Of a stretch of 14,103 nucleotides of DNA, positions 1 to 6,648 are shown piece after piece. A model generated the notes under the pieces. The model saw only the letters and a list, made by a program, of their open reading frames with translations, did no database searches and was not told where the DNA came from. The stretch is from Bacillota bacterium. Lineage in GTDB: Bacteria; Bacillota; Desulfotomaculia; Desulfotomaculales; Desulfotomaculaceae. How positions within the stretch are numbered: the stretch's first letter is position 1; the number at the start of each line of letters is the position of its first letter. Where the stretch lies: positions 1 through 14,103 of the forward strand of contig JAMCWI010000166.1 in assembly GCA_023481335.1 (NCBI GenBank), in the 5' to 3' direction. The position numbers and the translations under genes were made by a program.

Positions 1-482
1 CTCATACCACCGCTAAATTCATGGGGATATTGTGTCATACGCTTTTCCGGATTGGGAATGCCTACTAAATTAAGCATTTCTAATGCTTTGGCCTGTTGTT
101 GTTCCTTTTTAATATTTTGGTGTTTTTGCAACACCTCCATGATCTGCCGTCCCACAGTCATGGTGGGGTTTAGGGAGGTCATGGGGTCTTGAAAAATCAT
201 GCCGATTTCCTTGCCTCTGATCTTTTCCATTGCTTTTTCATTTTTGGCCACCAGGTCTTGTCCAGCAAAATGGATTGAACCGCCTACGATTTCGCCGGGG
301 GGTGAAGGAATTAATTTCATAATTGTTTGAGCGGTAACACTTTTTCCACAACCGGACTCCCCCACAATGGCAATGGCTTCCCCGGCATTTACATCGAAGC
401 TAACACCCCTGACAGCCTGTACATTGCCGGCATAGGTTGTAAAGTTAACTTTAAGGTCTTTTATTTCCAGTAGTTTCTTCAT
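1..482 (-). CDS. oppD: Oligopeptide ABC transporter ATP-binding protein OppD/DppD (partial, N-terminal 160 residues)
   Basis: This is the N-terminal half of a cytoplasmic ATPase that powers peptide import through the OppBC channel. The ATG at 480-482 follows GGAGG at 488-492, which overlaps the stop codon of the upstream permease gene, so translation is probably coupled. Visible motifs are Walker A GESGCGKS (about residues 41-48), a Q-loop in MIFQDP (about 95-100), the MTSLNP stretch that follows it in OppD/DppD proteins, and the ABC signature FSGGM at the extreme left edge (about 156-160). Walker B, the H-loop and the C-terminal oligopeptide-binding extension lie outside the window. The family is normally about 320-340 residues, so roughly half is missing because of the window edge, not because of a mutation. 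OppD rather than OppF is inferred from its position right after oppC. Confidence 0.93.
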   Translation of the reverse strand, partial: MKKLLEIKDLKVNFTTYAGNVQAVRGVSFDVNAGEAIAIVGESGCGKSVTAQTIMKLIPSPPGEIVGGSIHFAGQDLVAKNEKAMEKIRGKEIGMIFQDPMTSLNPTMTVGRQIMEVLQKHQNIKKEQQQAKALEMLNLVGIPNPEKRMTQYPHEFSGGM

Positions 483-491
483 TGCAACCTC

Positions 492-1406
492 CTACTTGCG
501 CATCCGGGGATCTAAGGCATCCCGGAGCCCATCCCCAACGAAGTTAAAGGCTAACATGGTAATACTGATAAAAACAGCAGGAAACAGCAATTGCCACGGG
601 TAACTTCGTAAGCCCTGCAGTCCATCACTGGCTAAAACGCCCCAGCTGGCCGCGGGTGCTGATACCCCCAAGCCTAAAAAGCTCAAGAATGCTTCGGTAA
701 AAATGGCTTCGGGAATGAGCAGGGTCATGGTTACAATAATAGGCCCCATGGTATTAGGAATTAAGTGCCGTAATAATATGCGCATGGTGCTGGCTCCCAA
801 GAGACGAGCGGCCAACACATACTCTTGTTCTTTGAGAACCAGCACTTGCCCTCTGACGATACGGGCTAAGTTTAACCAATAGACCAGCCCAAGGGCAGTA
901 AAAATACTGCCTAAGCCCGGGCCCATGTAAACCATTAAAAGAATTACATAAAGCAAAAAGGGTATGGAATAAAGGATCTCTACGATTCTCATCATTACTT
1001 CATCGACTCTGCCACCCAGATAACCGGAAATACCGCCGTAGATAACGCCGACCACCAGGCAGATGACACTGGTCATGATGCCAATGCCAAGGGATATGCG
1101 GGCACCATACCAAACCCTGGTAAACAAGTCTCTACCCAGGGAGTCGGTGCCAAACCAATGGGCAGCATTGGGTGCCTGATTGACCCTGGTTAAATCCTGG
1201 GCATCATAACTATAGCCGGACAAGTAGGGTCCTATGGTAGCCATAACGGCCAGCAGAAAGATCGTTATTAAACCAGCCATGGCCAGCTTATTTTGCTTTA
1301 ACCGGTGCCATACATCCTGCCAATACCCCAGGGCAGGGCGTCCCAATTCCTCTGCGGCGGTTCCATCATGCTGCAGTGGTTCAAACATCTGAGGAGATAA
1401 TTGCAA
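492..1406 (-). CDS. oppC: Oligopeptide ABC transporter permease OppC/DppC
   Basis: This 304-residue inner-membrane permease pairs with OppB to form the peptide channel. The N-terminal cytoplasmic segment ends in a first membrane helix at about residues 43-62. The OppC hallmark HWFGTDSLGRDLFTR is at about 83-97, followed by several more helices. The EAA loop that contacts the ATPase (EYVLAARLLGAS, then HLIPN) is at about 195-218. The protein ends in LRDALDPRMRK, typical of the family. The start is a TTG at 1404-1406 with AGGAGG at 1415-1420, eight bases upstream. The internal ATG at codon 7 has no ribosome site. The gene begins 3 bases after the oppB stop (1410-1412) and its ribosome site lies within the end of oppB, so it is part of the same operon. 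Dipeptide (Dpp) specificity cannot be excluded. Confidence 0.94.
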   Translation of the reverse strand: MQLSPQMFEPLQHDGTAAEELGRPALGYWQDVWHRLKQNKLAMAGLITIFLLAVMATIGPYLSGYSYDAQDLTRVNQAPNAAHWFGTDSLGRDLFTRVWYGARISLGIGIMTSVICLVVGVIYGGISGYLGGRVDEVMMRIVEILYSIPFLLYVILLMVYMGPGLGSIFTALGLVYWLNLARIVRGQVLVLKEQEYVLAARLLGASTMRILLRHLIPNTMGPIIVTMTLLIPEAIFTEAFLSFLGLGVSAPAASWGVLASDGLQGLRSYPWQLLFPAVFISITMLAFNFVGDGLRDALDPRMRK

Positions 1407-1409
1407 TAT

Positions 1410-2342
1410 TTAAACCTCCTTACTATCCGTCAACTTAATCCGCGGATCAATCCAGGAGTAGGCGATATCCACCAGGAAGTTCATCAGCATGAGAAATGCA
1501 CTGTAAAAAACAGTTACACCAAGGATTACCGTGTAGTCACGGTTGCTTACGCTCTGAACAAACCAGCGTCCTAACCCTGGGACGGCAAAAATGGATTCCA
1601 CCACAAAGCTGCCTGTCAAAACAGTGGCAATGAGCGGTCCTATATAGGTGACCACAGGCAGAATTGCATTACGGATGGCGTGCCGAATGATCACGGCATA
1701 TTCCGAGAGTCCCTTCGCCTTAGCTGTTTTTAAATAATCCTGCTGCAACACTTCCAACATGCTGGAGCGCATTAACCTGGCGATAAAAGCCGTTGGCAAT
1801 GCGGATAAGGCCAGGGTTGGCAAAATGGCCTGCTGCCAGGTTCCCCACATAGCAGGCGGCAGCCAGCCCAATTGGTAGGCAAAAACATACATTAAAAGGC
1901 CGGATAAAATAAAACTGGGTACTGAAAAACTAAGGGTCGCCAATACCATGGCCAGGTAATCCTGCCACCGGTTTTGTCTTAATGCAGAAATAACACCGGC
2001 CAGCATACCTACAACCAAGGAAAAGCAAATTGATAATGATCCCAGTGTAGCAGATACCGGAAAATTGCTTTTAATAATGCTGTTAACGGTTTGGTGCTCG
2101 TATTTAAAGGATGGTCCTAAATCACCATGCAGTATGTTCTTGAGATAGTCGGTATATTGCTTCCACAGGGGATCATTTAGGTGGTAACGTTCCTCTAAAT
2201 TCTTTTTAACCGCCTCAGGCAGCTTCTTTTCCGAGGCGAAGGGCCCACCTGGTATAGAATGTGCAATGGCGAATGTGATGGTAATGATTAACCAAAGGGC
2301 CACGGTCATGGTAAAAAGGCGCCGAAGCAAATAGCGTATCAC
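1410..2342 (-). CDS. oppB: Oligopeptide ABC transporter permease OppB/DppB
   Basis: This is the second channel subunit of the peptide importer. The longest open frame runs back to 2417, but I place the start at the GTG at 2340-2342: GGAGG sits 9 bases upstream and the product then begins MIRYLLRRLF, the usual OppB N-terminus. This gives 310 residues, a normal length. The 25 extra residues would be encoded mostly by the hairpin between oppA and oppB and look non-coding. Features are a first membrane helix at about residues 9-29, a periplasmic segment with SIPGGPF, the HGDLGPSF motif (about 72-79) and the EAA loop QDYLKTAKAKGLSEYAVI (about 201-218) followed by RNAILPV. There are about six membrane spans, and the protein ends near YSWIDPRIKL. 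It lies between oppA and oppC on the same strand. Confidence 0.93.
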   Translation of the reverse strand: MIRYLLRRLFTMTVALWLIITITFAIAHSIPGGPFASEKKLPEAVKKNLEERYHLNDPLWKQYTDYLKNILHGDLGPSFKYEHQTVNSIIKSNFPVSATLGSLSICFSLVVGMLAGVISALRQNRWQDYLAMVLATLSFSVPSFILSGLLMYVFAYQLGWLPPAMWGTWQQAILPTLALSALPTAFIARLMRSSMLEVLQQDYLKTAKAKGLSEYAVIIRHAIRNAILPVVTYIGPLIATVLTGSFVVESIFAVPGLGRWFVQSVSNRDYTVILGVTVFYSAFLMLMNFLVDIAYSWIDPRIKLTDSKEV

Positions 2343-2385
2343 CGGGCTATTCCTCCCACTTTTAACTTGATATGAACTACAAGAA

Positions 2386-2417
2386 GTGAGGTATATGGTG
2401 GGAACCATATACCTCAC
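2386..2417 (-). promoter_or_regulatory. Intercistronic hairpin between oppA and oppB
   Basis: Arms 2386-2399 (GTGAGGTATATGGT) and 2404-2417 are perfect 14-bp reverse complements around a 4-base loop. The structure begins 22 bases after the oppA stop. No T-tract follows it on the minus strand, so it looks like an mRNA-stabilising or partial-attenuation hairpin and not a full terminator. Similar structures after binding-protein genes let cells keep more binding protein than permease; applying that role here is inference. Confidence 0.7.
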
Positions 2418-2439
2418 GATCGTCTAAATTGAAAAACTT

Positions 2440-4056
2440 CTACTCGACATATGCAGTCTTAAAGTCTGCATACAAGCCAAAGGAGGGTACAATAACATCT
2501 TTTAAGTTCGGCTTAATAAGGTTGGGGTTGGTGTAGAAGAAAATGGGCATAACAGGCAGTTCTTCCATTAAAATCTTCTCTGCCTTATGCATGGCTTCCA
2601 TACGAACTTTCGGGTCACCGGTGGCATTGGCTTGTTTCACCAGTGCATCGTATTCCTTGTTGCCCCAACCGGTATCGTTGTTACCGCCGTTGGTGACAAA
2701 CATATCTACGAAACTCATGGGATCCAGGTAGTCGGGGCTCCAACCGGCTCTCACCAGTTCGAAATCCAGGGTATCTTCTTTATTCAACTTAATCTGCCAT
2801 TCAACATTCTCAAGGGTAATGTCGATACCCAGGTTCTTTTTCCACATGGCTTGAATAGCCTCAGCTACTTTTTGGTGGGTTTGATCGTTGTTATAGGTCA
2901 GGGTGAGTTTGGGGAAACCTTTTCCTTCGGGATAACCGGCCTCAGCCAGCAGTTTCTTCGCTTCTGTTACATCTTCCTTAAAGAAGTCGCCGCCGTTTTG
3001 ACGGAAATCTTTGCCGTCAGCATCAGTAAAACCAAAGGGAACAAAGGCGAAAGCAGGTTTCTGTCCCTGTTTGGTTACGTTTTCAACGATAGATTGGCGA
3101 TCAATGGCCAGGGTTAAAGCTTTACGGACTTTCGGGTTGTCCATGGGTTTTTTCGTTACGTTAAAACGATAGAAATAAACTGATACATCAGGGCTAATTT
3201 TCAAGTCTTTGCTGTCTTTCAGGGAAGCCATTTCCTGAACGGGCACCTGATCCTGTATGTCGATTTGACCGGATTGGAACATGGTGAATCCGGTATCAGT
3301 GTTTTCAATCAGGTAGATTTCGAGCTTATCTAACTTAACACTATTGGTATCCCAGTAGGTGGGGTTCTTTTCCATAACGATTTTTTGGTTGTGTTCCCAG
3401 CTTACGATTTTGAAGGGACCGTTGGAGACATACTTATCCACTTCGGTAGTCCACTTGGGGCTAGCCTGATCCACTTTGGGGTTAATGGGATACAGGGTCT
3501 GGAAGGCGGTTAAGCCCAAGAATTGGGGTGCCGGTGCAGCCAGAGTAACCTGCAGTGTTTTTTCATCCACGGCCTTAACAGCAACCTGTTCCTTGCTGCC
3601 TTTACCGGAGTTAAATTCTTCAGCACCTTTAATATAAAATAACTGATACGCATATTCCGAAGCCGTGTTGGGATCCAGTGCTCTCAACCAGCTATAAACA
3701 AAATCATTGGCAGTCACGGGGTCGCCGTTGTTCCACTTGGCATCCCTTAACTTGAATGTATAATTTAATCCGTCATCAGAGATTGTCCAGGATTCAGCCA
3801 GAGCCGGTGTAATCTCTTGCTTGTTATTATAGCGGGTCAAGCCATCAAACATCTGGGCTAAAATAGTTCCTTCCGGTAAGCCGGTTGCCTTAGCGGGATC
3901 TAATGTCTCAGGTTCGGCGCACACATTATAGCGAATGATTTGTTCCTTGGCATTGGACTTCTCACCGGACTGCTTGTCCCCGCCACCGCAACCGGCAACC
4001 AGAAAAACACTAAGCAGTGCCGTAAGTAACAGACTTGCTTTCTTCTTTCTCGACAT
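2440..4056 (-). CDS. oppA: Oligopeptide ABC transporter substrate-binding lipoprotein OppA
   Basis: This 538-residue extracellular solute-binding protein (SBP family 5) captures peptides and delivers them to OppBC. It begins with a lipoprotein signal peptide: basic MSRKKK, a hydrophobic core, then the lipobox LVAGC with the lipidated Cys at residue 23 and a Gly/Lys/Ser-rich linker after it. The mature part carries typical family segments: LDPAKATG near the N-terminus, LAESWTISDDGLNYTFKLR, WNNGDPVTANDFVYSW (the SBP family 5 signature region) and a C-terminal FFYTNPNLI. The start is an ATG with GGAGG nine bases upstream (4066-4070). It is the first gene of the operon, with the permeases and ATPase after it. 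The substrate could be oligo- or dipeptides, and a related role such as nickel or signal-peptide uptake is not excluded; opp is favoured by length and gene order. Confidence 0.94.
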   Translation of the reverse strand: MSRKKKASLLLTALLSVFLVAGCGGGDKQSGEKSNAKEQIIRYNVCAEPETLDPAKATGLPEGTILAQMFDGLTRYNNKQEITPALAESWTISDDGLNYTFKLRDAKWNNGDPVTANDFVYSWLRALDPNTASEYAYQLFYIKGAEEFNSGKGSKEQVAVKAVDEKTLQVTLAAPAPQFLGLTAFQTLYPINPKVDQASPKWTTEVDKYVSNGPFKIVSWEHNQKIVMEKNPTYWDTNSVKLDKLEIYLIENTDTGFTMFQSGQIDIQDQVPVQEMASLKDSKDLKISPDVSVYFYRFNVTKKPMDNPKVRKALTLAIDRQSIVENVTKQGQKPAFAFVPFGFTDADGKDFRQNGGDFFKEDVTEAKKLLAEAGYPEGKGFPKLTLTYNNDQTHQKVAEAIQAMWKKNLGIDITLENVEWQIKLNKEDTLDFELVRAGWSPDYLDPMSFVDMFVTNGGNNDTGWGNKEYDALVKQANATGDPKVRMEAMHKAEKILMEELPVMPIFFYTNPNLIKPNLKDVIVPSFGLYADFKTAYVE

Positions 4057-4414
4057 GTAACGAATCCTCCTACCTAATCAATTAACTATTTTACATGTTT
4101 TCTAAAAAATAATGCATTTAGTATAAATATACAATATTTACCACATGCAACACCCCTTTTTAAAAAAGGTTAATCGTTCCTTTAAACTACGCTTAATTAT
4201 ACCTTAACACTCTTGTAATATACAACATTAAATAATTATAAATTTATTTGTAAATACATTGTAGATTCTACCAACATATTTGTTTTTATATAATCACAAT
4301 TACTAGCGTTGTTTATCATCGAAAGCATCATAACTATAAAAACTCTATGTATAATTATGCATATTATTAAAACTATATACATATTATTTATCAACGATAA
4401 ATCAATTTGGTGCC
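4057..4414. other. AT-rich intergenic region upstream of oppA
   Basis: I find no credible gene here. The stretch is far richer in A+T than its neighbours. It holds the candidate oppA promoter (4196-4225), a 17-bp dyad ATTTATC-AAC-GATAAAT at 4386-4402, and the direct repeat CATATTATT at 4360-4368 and 4380-4388, exactly 20 bp apart. It also has a small dyad GTAGA-T-TCTAC at 4261-4271 and an inverted CCTTTTT/AAAAAGG at 4155-4169. The dyads could be operators for the peptide-transport operon, but in DNA this AT-rich chance repeats are common. Confidence 0.5.
4196..4225 (-). promoter_or_regulatory. Candidate sigma-A promoter of the opp operon
   Basis: On the minus strand a perfect -10 TATAAT (4196-4201) is preceded, after 18 bases, by a weak -35 TTGTAT (4220-4225). 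Initiation near 4189 would give an oppA leader of about 130 bases. The -35 is poor and the region is AT-rich, so the call rests mainly on the -10 and the position. Confidence 0.4.
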
Positions 4415-4479
4415 GGTTGTCAGAGGGACGGGGTTGTTGACAACATCATGATGTCAACAACCCCGTCCCCCTGACAACC
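4415..4479. repeat. Long near-perfect inverted repeat (REP/MITE-like palindrome)
   Basis: Arms 4415-4442 and 4452-4479 are 28-bp reverse complements with a single mismatch (at the A of CAGAGGGACG) around a 9-base centre that itself contains CAT-C-ATG. The outer part is G/C-rich (GGGACGGGG) although it is embedded in AT-rich DNA. On the plus strand a run of six T follows at 4486-4491. It begins 22 bases after the yunB stop, so it may end yunB transcripts. Its size and composition look more like a dispersed palindromic element than an ordinary terminator; that assignment is inference. Confidence 0.75.
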
Positions 4480-4501
4480 CCCTAATTTTTTACGTTTCAA
4501 A

Positions 4502-5146
4502 TTATTGCCCTAAAACTCCTCCGGGCAGTGTAATAAGAGCCGGCGGCACATCTCCGACGATGATGTCCTGGGCCAGGGGGACCTTCGTACTTACCTTAAA
4601 CACTTCTTTATATAAAGGAATGGCAATCTGAAATTCCGAGTTTAGATCAAGCCATATAAGGTGTCGGGTCTGGTTGATTCCTGCACCCTCAAATTTATCA
4701 ATAACGTCCACCCTGATGGTTCCCACAGGGATCATGCGAACCTTAAGTTCCGGACCCAGTGCAGCTAGCAAATGGAAACCCAGGAGTTGGCCCACCGGGA
4801 TGCTGATACTTTCTTCATCGAGGTTTCGCAGCGACTCCTGAACTTTTAACGTTATTTCATTGGATAGCCTGTTTATTTTTATGGTATCAGCCTGCATAAG
4901 AACAATCTTTCCTTGGGTGTCCTTATGGACTTTCACAATGTCACTATATTGTATCTGCTGCTTGGCCAGGTTCTCCATAACCGTTTTGTTCATAATCTCG
5001 GTGGCCAAATGAACGGCCTTGACTCTGGCAATGGTGAACAACGTTGGCTGCAGGCTGCGGTCTATCCAAAAAAACGATGTCAACAAACCCAAAAAAAATA
5101 ATAAAACAATAAATCTCTTGGGCACTTGTCTTCTTCTCTTAAACAA
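4502..5146 (-). CDS. yunB: Sporulation protein YunB
   Basis: YunB-family proteins are made in the mother cell during sporulation in Bacillus and are needed for normal spore formation; the biochemical role is unclear. The product has a basic N-terminus (FKRRRQVPKRF), one membrane helix at about residues 11-28, and an extracytoplasmic domain. In that domain the family-like run GQLLGFHLLAALGPEL is followed by a beta-rich C-terminus ending in PLAQDIIVGDVP. The open frame extends to a GTG at 5161, but that start lies inside the ribosome site. I choose the TTG at 5144-5146, six bases after a near-perfect Shine-Dalgarno GGAGGTGATC, giving 214 residues. The gene follows tyrS by 69 bases on the same strand with no terminator seen, so read-through is possible. 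The Shine-Dalgarno is held in a strong hairpin (see the separate entry). Confidence 0.85.
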   Translation of the reverse strand: MFKRRRQVPKRFIVLLFFLGLLTSFFWIDRSLQPTLFTIARVKAVHLATEIMNKTVMENLAKQQIQYSDIVKVHKDTQGKIVLMQADTIKINRLSNEITLKVQESLRNLDEESISIPVGQLLGFHLLAALGPELKVRMIPVGTIRVDVIDKFEGAGINQTRHLIWLDLNSEFQIAIPLYKEVFKVSTKVPLAQDIIVGDVPPALITLPGGVLGQ

Positions 5147-5151
5147 AAGGA

Positions 5152-5185
5152 TCACCTCCACATTCCTATCTATATGTGGAGGTGA
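5152..5185 (-). promoter_or_regulatory. Hairpin sequestering the yunB Shine-Dalgarno
   Basis: Plus-strand arms TCACCTCCACAT (5152-5163) and ATGTGGAGGTGA (5174-5185) are perfect 12-bp reverse complements with a 10-base loop. In the minus-strand RNA the 3' arm contains GGAGGUGA, the yunB ribosome site, and the 5' arm (UCACCUCC) mimics anti-Shine-Dalgarno. Any transcript arriving from tyrS would therefore bury the ribosome site. A transcript starting inside the loop would leave it open. A weak sigma-E-like element lies at 5169-5197 (TCACCTT, 14 bases, CATATAGA). Confidence 0.7.
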
Positions 5186-5215
5186 AGCAAAAGGTGATAA
5201 ACCATCGGGACTTGC

Positions 5216-6442
5216 TTAATTTTTTAACGTCAATCTGGCAAAACGGCGTTTCCCGGCACGGATAATCATACCTTCTTCAGGCAGAAAATGCATATTGGGG
5301 TCAGAAGCCTTTTCGCCGTCGATCTTCACAGCACCCTCTTTGACGAGCCTTCGGGCCTCACTGTTGCTGGCTGCCAATTTCGCCTGGGTTAGCAGCTTGG
5401 GCAAAGAAATCAGCCCATCTTCGTATAGGTCTTCCGTAACGAAAAACTCATCAATCTCCTCCGGCAGTTCACGTTTTTGGAATACCTTTTTAAAGTGTTC
5501 CTCGGCCTGTTCTGCCGCCTCTGGGCTGTGATAAAAGGTAACAATTTCCCTGGCTAAGCGCATTTTGGCATCTCTGGGATGCAAAGTTCCGTCTTCTAAC
5601 CCCTTGGCAATGGCTTTAACTTCGTCCAGGGGAACGGGAGTAACCAGTTCAAAATATCTTACCATCAATTCATCCGGAAGGGACATGGTTTTACCGTACA
5701 TTTCCTGGGGAGTTTCATCAATGCCGATGTAATTGCCCAGGCTTTTGCTCATCTTGTTCACGCCGTCCAAACCCTCGAGGATCGGCATCATCAAGGCAAT
5801 CTGGGGTTCCTGACCGAATTCTTTCTGCAGGGTGCGTCCCATCAGTAAATTAAACTTTTGGTCGGTTCCCCCCAACTCCACATCAGACTCCAGGGCAACA
5901 GAATCATATCCCTGCATTAAAGGGTAGAAAAATTCGTGGATGCTAATGGGCAGACGTTCAAAAAACCGTTTGGAAAAATCATCCCGTTCAAGCATTCTGG
6001 CAACGGTGGTGGTGGCCGCCAGCCTGATGACATCTTCAAACTTTAACGGTGCCAGCCAGGTGCTGTTAAATTGTAATTTTGTTTTTGCAGGATCCAGAAC
6101 TTTGAAAATTTGTTGTTCATAGGTGCGGGCATTGGCCAATACTTCTGCTTCGGTTAACTGCTTTCTTGTTTCTGATTTTCCCGAGGGGTCACCGATGCGT
6201 CCGGTATAATCGCCGAGGATGATGGTAACGTTATGGCCCAACTCCTGGAACTGTCTCAGTTTCTGCAGCACCACCGTGTGCCCCAGGTGAATATCCGGTG
6301 CTGTGGGATCGAGACCCAGCTTAATGTGGAGAGGTTTGTTTTTAGCGATGGATTTCTTTAATTTTTCAACCAGTTCCTCTTCAGGAACAATCTCTGCAGT
6401 GCCTCTTTTAATGATTTCAAGCTGTTTTTGAACGTCTGCCAT
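5216..6442 (-). CDS. tyrS: Tyrosyl-tRNA synthetase (type 2, KMSKS class)
   Basis: This cytoplasmic enzyme charges tRNA-Tyr with tyrosine using ATP. At 408 residues it has the class I signature as HLGH (residues 52-55, after LGLDPTAPDI) and the second catalytic motif KMSKS (230-234). The KMSKS form is typical of TyrRS type 2 (including TyrZ-like proteins); type 1 enzymes such as E. coli TyrS carry KFGKT. The tyrosine-binding region includes MQGYDSVALESDVELGGTDQ (about 176-195). An S4 RNA-binding domain closes the protein (about 340-405, with KEGAVKIDG). The ATG is preceded by AAAGGGG with 8-base spacing. A strong sigma-A promoter lies about 80 bases upstream. There is no room for, nor sign of, a T-box leader. 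yunB follows on the same strand. Confidence 0.96.
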   Translation of the reverse strand: MADVQKQLEIIKRGTAEIVPEEELVEKLKKSIAKNKPLHIKLGLDPTAPDIHLGHTVVLQKLRQFQELGHNVTIILGDYTGRIGDPSGKSETRKQLTEAEVLANARTYEQQIFKVLDPAKTKLQFNSTWLAPLKFEDVIRLAATTTVARMLERDDFSKRFFERLPISIHEFFYPLMQGYDSVALESDVELGGTDQKFNLLMGRTLQKEFGQEPQIALMMPILEGLDGVNKMSKSLGNYIGIDETPQEMYGKTMSLPDELMVRYFELVTPVPLDEVKAIAKGLEDGTLHPRDAKMRLAREIVTFYHSPEAAEQAEEHFKKVFQKRELPEEIDEFFVTEDLYEDGLISLPKLLTQAKLAASNSEARRLVKEGAVKIDGEKASDPNMHFLPEEGMIIRAGKRRFARLTLKN

Positions 6443-6529
6443 CGACTGAGCCCCTTTCGAAAAACCTTATTCCTAAAAAATTCATGACAGTGCGTATTAA
6501 TAGATGACGGGTAAACAAAAATCTTAATA

Positions 6530-6558
6530 ATTATACCAGAGCTAGCAGTATGTGACAA
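6530..6558 (-). promoter_or_regulatory. Sigma-A promoter of tyrS
   Basis: On the minus strand, -35 TTGTCA (6553-6558), a 17-base spacer, and -10 TATAAT (6530-6535) preceded by an extended TGG. This is a near-consensus promoter. Expected initiation near 6523 leaves a leader of about 80 bases before the tyrS ATG. Confidence 0.8.
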
Positions 6559-6573
6559 GAAAATTAAAAACCG

Positions 6574-6604
6574 CTGTCATGAGTTCGTTGTATTATGTTA
6601 TAAT
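6574..6604 (+). promoter_or_regulatory. Promoter of the class A PBP gene
   Basis: On the plus strand a perfect -10 TATAAT (6599-6604) carries the extended TGT just before it. The best -35 is CTGTCA (6574-6579), with a long 19-base spacer, so the extended -10 probably carries the activity. It is divergent from the tyrS promoter; the -35 overlaps a TCATGACAG-type inverted box. Confidence 0.65.
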
Positions 6605-6648
6605 TCTGTTATCGTTGACCTTTACTTTTCACAAAGGGGGATTTACTT

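Noticed and set aside
2587..3117. 176-codon plus-strand open frame inside oppA
   Set aside because: It is antisense to a strongly conserved lipoprotein gene, has no ribosome site or family resemblance, and is a shadow of oppA codon usage.
4214..4242. Plus-strand promoter-like TTGTAA, 17 bases, TATAAA
   Set aside because: It leads into AT-rich DNA and the 4415-4479 palindrome with no plus-strand gene after it; such matches are expected by chance in this composition.
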